A DNA stretch of 64,000 nucleotides. Source: Ooceraea biroi. Its lineage: Eukaryota; Arthropoda; Insecta; Hymenoptera; Formicidae. Of the stretch, positions 52,307-61,500 are shown one piece after another. The stretch covers positions 5,730,464 through 5,794,463 of the forward strand of contig NC_039511.1 of assembly GCF_003672135.1 (NCBI RefSeq), in the 5' to 3' direction. The position numbers and the translations under genes are program-made. Within the stretch, counting starts at the first letter, position 1. The number at the start of each line of letters is the position of its first letter. The notes beneath the pieces were generated by a model that saw only the letters and a list, made by a program, of their open reading frames with translations, was not told the DNA's origin and made no database searches.

Positions 52307-52550
52307 CATTTTCCTCATTAAACACTCCATCATACATGTGCGATATTGGAAGTTTAATATTGGAATAATGATCAATGATGTCACTTCCGTTCCTCGTGCA
52401 GACAGCACCTGATTCACGCCTGATTGCATCCTTTACCGTATCGAGCTCTGTCCTTGCGTTTCTACGATTATTTCCCTCTATGAAGCTACCATGTAATTCG
52501 GGGATAATTTTATTATGGATTGATTTTGGTAAGTTAAGTGATCTATGCAA
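52307..52550 (-). CDS. zormin: Open frame after the zormin TAG, ending at a splice donor
   Basis: Eighty-one codons stay open in the same frame directly after TAG (LHRSLNLPKSIHNKIIPEL through ISHMYDGVFNEENG). They end exactly at a consensus donor gtgagt in phase 1. No upstream acceptor gives this frame without passing the TAG. It could be a read-through extension, a formerly coding part of the exon, or chance 3' UTR. Confidence 0.4.
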
Positions 52551-55500
52551 CTACCTGTAATCTGCGGTTAGACCCAAATCATAAAAGGACTCGTATGGCT
52601 GTTCATGACTTGCCGAAATGGGTTTGACTTCCTTATCTCGCGACAGAAACAGATCCTTTAAAGCTACATATTTTGGTGCATCTTCAGGAAAGCGTTCAAT
52701 TATGCGTTCCTTTTGATCACGGTAAACGCCATGTATCGATGACGATGCGCCTGTAATTAAATAGCGATGTTGTTGTAAAAAGCTGGAACGTAATAATTGC
52801 CGTTATACGGTTACGTGACTGCATCGGAGAAAATGTATTAACACTCTCTTCACAAATACGATCGCTTGTTTTTCTTCCGTATATTTTTGGATTGCCGACT
52901 CACATTTTCCTCCACATTCCGCGAGATTACTTTACCATCTATTTTCATACCAGTTCTTCATGCAACAGATCAGTCCAGTTTTATAATTTCTAAAAATTCT
53001 TGAAAACTCCCACGATGCAAAATTCAATCTTTTGTATACTGAATGATAACATCTTAATAACTAATTTAACTGATTTTAATAAAAAAATAATTTATAAGTT
53101 TAGGATTTAATATATATATGTCATTTAGATATATATGTATATGTGTATTTATATATATAAACAACAGCGAAATATTTATGATAAAATTACATTGTACACG
53201 AATTATATATAGAATTATTATAAAATTACGGGAGTATTTTAAGAATGTTTAGATCAAGAAAAAGCTGCACATATATTATATATTATTAGAATGATTTAGC
53301 TTGTTTTAACCACTGAAGAGAGACTATACATTTAACTTATTATCAATGCTACAAATAAAAGAGCGTTTTTTCAAAGAATAAAAGAAGAAGTTTTCATATA
53401 ACAGTTTTATTATCAATATTAATGTAAAAACTTATAGAAGAATATGATAGATTATTTTTAGTTACTTGAAACAAATTTGTACGAAAAGACTAACATCTTC
53501 TTGCATGCCTGTATTATATCAACATTATGATTTTATGAGTTATTATGTTTAAATTACTGTACATCATCGATGCAGCTATATAAAAATGTCTTGTAAACGT
53601 CGATAGAAAACTAGTTACAAGAAATAGAATAGAAAAGGAAGATGGGAAGTATAGGCGAGAATCTGAAATAACTTGTTACACCATTACCCAAGTTTATACT
53701 GTGGAGAAAGCACACGTTTATTTACATAATATATATGAATTATTTTTTGACCATGTGTGTGAACAGCAATATCAATAAATAATAGTTAACTCCTTGCGAT
53801 GAGAAAATACGTTGAAATATCTCTTACTTTAAAAATGACTTTAGTCATTTGATTAATATTGGAAATTAATCATTTACATAACGTATAGAATGTTACGCTT
53901 TTATGAGATTGCTTATGAAATGCTGTGTTTTATAATTACATCATTTGAAATTGTATATCTAAATGCGTGAAATATCTCTGTCCATTACTGATGCAAGGAG
54001 CTAACAGCATAGTGATAGTATAGCGGTATATGCCCCATAATAGGTTCCCACAATTTCCGTCTATCCACAAAACATGAAGTTTTGTTGTTTCAAGCAAGGA
54101 CAATTAATGTGGAAAGACGTGAAACTATATAGAAGTGTATCAGCCGTGTTTGAGATAATCGGCTACTCTTATTGAATTTATTTATTTAATAAATAATATT
54201 CTTGTTTATTAAATAATATTATCATTTTTAAATGACTAGTATATTCCAACAGTATTGCATAAATAAAATGATTTAAAATAACATTAAATATGGGTTAAAA
54301 TAGAAAGCTATTTTTATTTTTTACTCTGTCGGATTTTTTGTGTTTTCAGTCGTTGTCAAATTTAGCAAAGCTAGATTTAGAAAAGAAATTGTAATTCTAG
54401 CTTATAATATAACGTTGGCAAGAAATAATTAATACATATGCTTGAACAGAAATTGAAATTATAATATATTAATAAAAGAGAAGAATAAAGAATCAGAGCA
54501 GAAAAGGACAAATAGACATAGACAAGAAATAAGTTGCGCAGGTGTGCAAAGAATCAAAAACTTTTTCAACTTCTCCAAGAGAGAGCATAATAAAAATATT
54601 CTACATATTACTTAACAAAGCGCTTTCTTAGCTTTCAAATTTCGCTTTCTTTGTTATTTCTTCATGACCAAGCTCATAACAAGCTCCCTTTGCCTTTGTC
54701 GCAATACATTAGTTTATACATTTATATAAAATGCAAAATTATGCACATTGAGACAAAGCTAGCCTGTTTTTGAATTATCGATTAGTGTAGCACCATATTT
54801 TTATTTCCTCCTATTCCATAAATTGTCATTCATCCCCAACAAGTAGCAAGCTCTAAACAAAATATTTTGACAATTATCATATTCGCGTTTATCTTCAAGT
54901 GTTTGCAAAACTTTCTTCTTGCAAGTAGAAAGTATGAGCATTGTGGATGTCGTTATTTCCTTCACCATGTATTAGTTTGACACCTGCTCAAGCGATAATC
55001 AAGTGAGATGATGTAACGTAAATCCGGTACCGACAGATCGAAGTTAGGAACTGAGTTTTCCGCCACCTTGCATTTATTTCATTCGCTCTTTCTTTCGCTC
55101 GTTCCTCTCCGTTTGATCTTTACGATATGGGAGCGTATATAGATCGTCTGTTACCTGGCACCTCCAAATGCGCAGAAGTTACGGTGGAACCTAGGCTATT
55201 CGTTGCCGTGCATGCATAAGTCCCAGCATCGTCTGCGTGAAGAGAATACATGTAATTATTTTATTAAAATTTAATTCTATGTCTTTTACATAATTGCATA
55301 AAAATAAATTTATACAATAGAAAAGCAAATTAATTTAATAGATAGCAAAAGATTATGAAGAAAAATGTACCAGGAAAAGCTCTCATTATGGTGAGGCGGC
55401 AAACGCCATTTCTGTATTGGATTTCGTGGTTCGCGGAATTCTCGACGATTCTATGATTCTTGGACCAAAGGATATTGGGTTGCGGTTCAGCTTGGACGAT

Positions 55501-58500
55501 GCATTCAAATCTAGCCGGTAGTCCACTCACTACCGCGATATCTTTCAGTGGCTGAAATTATTCTCAGATCATATATTTTTATATGGCATAATTATTTGAA
55601 TCTCGTAAAAAGTTTTTAAGTTTACCGTGATGAATGTAGGAGCCTTCTTCGGTAATATGTCGAGGTAAGGCTGAATCACTTCTTTGCTTGATGATACACC
55701 GTTGCTGGTCGGCCACGGAGAACCTATGATATTCGATGAAACTTAACAGAAAAGTCTTATAATCGTAACTAATATTACAATCATGACAATCAGGCACTTT
55801 AAATTTCACGATTCATACACAATCTGGCAAAGTACAGTGCACCTAATAAATTGATGAAGACTGATAATGATTTTGGTACTTTAGCATGCATGAAAACAAG
55901 AAGCATCTAATGATCAATGTTAGAAAAGGCCATTTTCTTGTGCATTGAAATTTCTTATGCGGAATCATTACCTTTTAAATTATAAATTAGCTAGGGAAAT
56001 TCCGAGAAAAATCCGAGTGCGAGAGAAGCAGGAGAATAGCGTTTTAACGCACATCACGACAGAATCGGCATCAGCAAAAAAAGAGGCTTAAGTGGAAATT
56101 GAAAAAGAAAGAAATTGAAAGAAACAGTACAAAGAACGCTCAAAGCAGAGCAAGATGAAACTACTTGAAGCAATCGATGAAGGCAACACGAGTTCTCGCT
56201 GGCAGGTATGTACCTGCTGAATCCACATTGCTGGGTGGTCCAGTGGCGCTACTATGCCTGGGAGATAGGCTCGGCAGGCTTGGACTTAGAGACAGCGGGC
56301 TGGGCGTTATGCGATCCCACTTAGACGGTGATACTGAGCTGGGTATGACAAGGCTTGGAGGCGTCATTGAGCTCTCCATTCCCAATTGCTTCTTACCGAG
56401 ATTTCTTGTGTCTTCGACTTCGGAGAATTCACTCTCTGACGTTGGATCCCACTTTACTGTCTTCGAGCTACCGAACTTGCTTGCCGGCTTGCTCTGGCGG
56501 CTCAAGGACGTGCCTTTCTTCGTGAAACCGTTCGCTTTTTTCTCAGTGAACTCATGAACTATAGGTACCTCTATATCGCTGGCACGTCTCTGCCCTTTGA
56601 TGGTTTTCTTACTGCTTTCAACGGTTTTCTTACCCTCACCGGGTAAAACGATACCGAATTCGTAGCCAAAATCGTATTTGAAGTATATGAGTCCAGTATC
56701 CGGATCGATTTGTTTCGTTCCTGTTTGTGACGAGTATTACATGCTTATTGCGTCAAGTGTAATTTATTTCTAGACCTATGCGACACGACCTACGCTTAGA
56801 GCGTAAGAATACATTATTATAAAGCTATGCGTGTACCTATGTGTGTATGTGTATGCATGTATGTGTATTATATTTTTATGTTGATTGTATAATATGTACG
56901 TATATAAAGTAAGTGTGTCACGCAATTAAGATGAACTGTATCTGTCTTTTAGATTAAGATAAAATAATAATTCTGTTACCGTGTTCGGAGACTCGCGATT
57001 CTTCTCTATAAGTTCTTGGCTCGTCACTTTCGGTGGTCCTTAAGTCGACGGGCTGCTTCAGTATTGGTTTACTCTGCCTCAAGTCCGACTGGATATCACT
57101 CGCGAATTTCTCGGTTCTCGACTTGAAGCTGCTTGTCATATCACTTATGTGACGCGTCGCGATTTCTGCAGATGTTCAGAATTTTGTGTTACGGAATAAT
57201 GGCCCTATCTTTTCAGATGGACAACAAAAAAATATCTACGCATCCACAAGTAAAGAGAACAGCTTATAAAACAAAATGCCAAAAGAAGAAAAAGTCAAAA
57301 AAAAGAAAAATCGATGGTTAAATACAGAGCAAACGATTAAATAAACAGAACAAAAATAAATAAAATAAATGGCGATTGTGAGAGTACTTGACATAATTTT
57401 CTCGTGCTTTATCATTCGTTTTCTACATGAAAGCATTGAGACATTGATAATGCTCTTACGATCTGTTGCTTTTTTCACGTCGCTCCCCGAAATGTACCCG
57501 TACTCGGGTGGTGAACCGGGCTGTAGAACGCCGTCGACTTTTCCGATAGCCGTTTGCTGTTGGTATCTCTGGATATCGATTTTTTTGTCCGTATCTTCAC
57601 GACGGATTTGCGTGAGCGACGTCTTTGGAGGACCGGTATCGAATTCCATTGGCGATGCGACATGCTGTCTGACTGGTGCACTCAACGATCTCCTCGAAGA
57701 GGGTGCTTGAACTTTTCGATAATGCGGCTCTTCCGTGTCACTATCCGCTGGGGCCCATTTTGGCCGAATTCTGCTGGAATCAACGTCGCTCTCATAGTCG
57801 GATTCCCGAAATTGTCCTTGTAAAAATTTCTTCGGCATTGGCACGCGATAGTGCGATTGCTGTTTCTGAACGGGCGCAGCATTGGTGTCGCCGAACTTGA
57901 TGACCCGGCTCGTCTGCTCGACAGTAACGATCCTCCTAGCGTTCTCCGTCGATTCGTCCATCCTCACAGTTTTCTTCGTCTCTGTACCCACCGCGTTGGT
58001 GAACGGCATACTTGTGCGCGCCTCGTAAAATTGCTGCGGTTGAGGCGGCGCGTACGCGATTTCCGGTGGTGAACCGGGTAGGAGAACCGTTTTCGGCTTA
58101 GCTGGTGCGACCATTGCTTGTTGCTCGCGATGTTTCCCTATGTAGAAAAGTTTGTCCGGGTGACCTCGATCCCAAACGGTTCCCAAAGGACAGCTCGAGA
58201 ACCGAGCGTAACGAAAGGAGATAGCGTCAAGAGCAGATACGTTTCTATGCTGATAGAGTAATAGCGACCGGTTTCACACAGATCTCGTTAAGTCCGAATA
58301 ATCAGAACATGATAAGTTTTGAATTTAATTTAAATTAAATATTACGTCCGCCAATTAGATGCCGACAATGTCTCGGACTTTTCTCGATCTCACGATGATG
58401 AAACCGGTTATAACGAGAGAGTGGAAGGCATACCCCGTAGAAAGCGGATCCGTATTATGCAGAAATAAACGTGGCGGTTAAAAGAAGGAACGAAGCTCGA

Positions 58501-61500
58501 CAACTAGTAAGTGGAGGAAACGGCCGAAAGAAGAGGAGAAAGCACACAAAAGCAGGAAGATATGAGAACTTGTCTTGTACGTAAAGCTTGCCGGGAGGAC
58601 TACACGTCATTAGCTGGAAAAAAAAGTAAAGTTGAGAACCTGCCCGTTAAGAAGTTAGCCTCCAGTTACTTTCTACTTAGAAATGCATAGAATTATTAAT
58701 GTAATCGGGATTGAACGGTAATCATGCACGCTTTACCACAGCCAACTACTGTTTTACTTATGTACTGTTTGCACATTTACAGCAGAATGATTTCGGTATA
58801 ACATATTCTAATACGATATATGCAAGTCGATAAAGGTATTAAATATCTTTTTTTAATTGATATAATGATGGACTTTTTTTATAAAGTATGGAACACTGGA
58901 ATAATTGGAGATCAGAATAATTTCAGCAACATAATACCTGAATCAGTAACACTAAACTTCGTGGAACTAATTGTAGGACAGGGCGGTGTTCTGCCATCAT
59001 AATCGCTCTCATAGTCACTCTCGCGGAAGTCAGCCTTCACAAATTTCGAAGGACTCGGAGAGACTGATAGGATTTTTTCCGCTGGTCCCAATTTTCTGTG
59101 CAACTGGTCCATGGAATGCTCCGTTTTCTGTAAAAATATATATAATCTAGTTAACAAATTTAAATATACATATATGTTTATATAAGAAACACATGAAAAA
59201 TATATAGAGAAATAAAAACTGCATACATATAATTTTCTAACACATTCCATACATGGTTAATACACACATTAAATAATAATATTAAAATTTACAAACTATA
59301 GAATATTGTATTAACTATATTCTATCGCTATTTATGATTTGCATCTTATGGATTAATTTCTCAGGCCAGCACGAAATCATGCTAATTAAAGCAACGCATG
59401 ACACACATATCACATCTCGAACCTTCGCGGACTCAAATTTGCTGCGTTGTTGCTGAATGCTTTTAGGCGTCTGCGGACAGATAGATGGCGAGACGAAAGA
59501 GGTTTCTTCTTTTCGCACATGATCGCTTTCGTAAGTGCGGCTTTCGAAGGATTTCGTTCTGCTTTCCATGCATGTGGTACGGCTCTCCGAGTGCATCATC
59601 GTTGAGGAACCGTCACGTTTCCCAAAAGATTTCTGTGTCGTCGTGAAGGAAGCCTTCTGCTGGAATGGCTCGTCGGTATCAGCCATGTAACCGCTTTCTT
59701 GCTGGAAAACCTTCACTTTGAACTTTGGCGATTCCGGTTTTTTGGTAGAGGGAGATTTCGGCGCGGAGCTCTTCGTGCTCGGTTGCACGTAAATCGGCGG
59801 AGAGCCAGGTTTCAGAGGAATCGGGCTTTGTTGCTGCTGCACTTGCTTAGATTCTTTTTCATGGCGCTTAAACGTTATCTTTCTCATTTTCTCAGAGGAT
59901 TCCGTGGTAATGAACGATGGAGACGGGCCCGTGAATTGTGCAGGAGTTTCAAACTTAGAGGGCGGAAGTGGTTCGGGTTCAGTGGACCTTGGTCTCGTCG
60001 GTTGTTTTAGAGCAGGTGCTTTAACTCTTCGATAACGCGGTTCTTCGCTATCGCTTTCATAGGGTCTCCATTTTGCTTTCAAACGACTGTCGAAGTCGGA
60101 CTCGTAGTCACTCTCGTGACTAAATGAAGCTTTAGTAAACTTAGTTGGAACTGGTGCCGCTTGCACAGGTTGTTTGGACGGGATAGGCGGGGGCGTAATG
60201 CGTACGTCTTTCGGTGGAAGTACCGGTGGTTCTTCTCTCTTTTCCACTTTTGTGATATGCTCCGACACTGTTTTCTCTTTTATGATGGGTGGTGGAATAT
60301 ATCCAATTTCCGGAGGTGAAGCTGGTTTCAGAATGATCGAGTCCACTTCCTGCTCTGTTAGTTGACGCGATGCTACGAGCGGTTTCACAGCTGGCTCAAT
60401 CTTCTTTACCAAACCGGGTGCTTTTAGTTCTTCATCTTTCGTCCAGCGTTTCGAGCTAAAATCTTCGAATTTTTGCATGGTTTCTTCCTTCTCCACGTTG
60501 CACTCGCTGATGTATTTTTCAAATAAAGCTTTCTCTTGAATGGTGTTTACAGTATGATCAACTTTAATGGTCTCAGCATTATAGATTATTGGACCAAGTT
60601 TTGGCGCTGGCGGTGACTCTTGCACTACCTTTTCCATAAATTCTTCCTTACTGGACCACGAGCGCTTTTCTACATTAGCAGATGATTCCGTGGTAGTTTT
60701 CTTTAGTGCACCTTGCGGCGTTTCCTCAATTTTTTGACTAAATTCACGCGAAGAGCTCTTGTATTCATCGGCAGGAACATTCCACTCGCGCAGGGTAGAT
60801 TTCTGGGTAGATTCAGCTTGAGGTGGCCAGGACTTCCTATTTGATTCCGCGCATTTCTTTGCCCAGGATTTTTCCATCGCTAGTGCGTCTGCGGATGGTT
60901 TGGGTGATGTTGCTCTCAAAATTTCCTGGCTAGAGGCAGCCGAGTGATATCTATACTCCGATAAATCGGTGGACACGTGTGACTTGGTTTCCACATCTGA
61001 TGATGATGACCACGGTCTGATAGGAGATGTACTTCGCAAGATAGACGTTGACGTTGACATGTATTTCTGCGGCTCCATCTTCTCTTCTTTGAAGTATTTA
61101 CTTTCTTTCTTCTCGTATGCATCCTTCTTCATGCATGTCTCCTCAAATGCTTCTTTCTTCTCCAGTTCAAAGGGTGGTAGTATTTTAAATGCGGAAACAG
61201 GTTCCGCTGGCTTTATTGGTGGTTCCGATGTTTTCAGAACAGGTGTGGGGAAGATCTTCACACCGCCAATCGGGGCATCTATAGGGGATAGCGTCTTGTC
61301 GAAGGATTCTTGCAGCTGCTTCGCCTTGACGAACACATCGGGTTGTTTTTTTTTCGCCTCCTCTGGTTTCGGCATGTAACATATTTCAGGAGGTGGTTCC
61401 GGTACCAAGTTGAAGCTACTCATCATTGTTTCGGAGCTTTCCGTTTGAATTCGTAACTGTGACATAGGTGTCTCGGAAATTACCTTTTCTTCCGTTCTTT

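Noticed and set aside
58165..58195. Longer 5' end for the zormin exon adding CPLGTVWDR
   Set aside because: It would need two pending bases, while the upstream exon leaves one; kept only as uncertainty in that entry.
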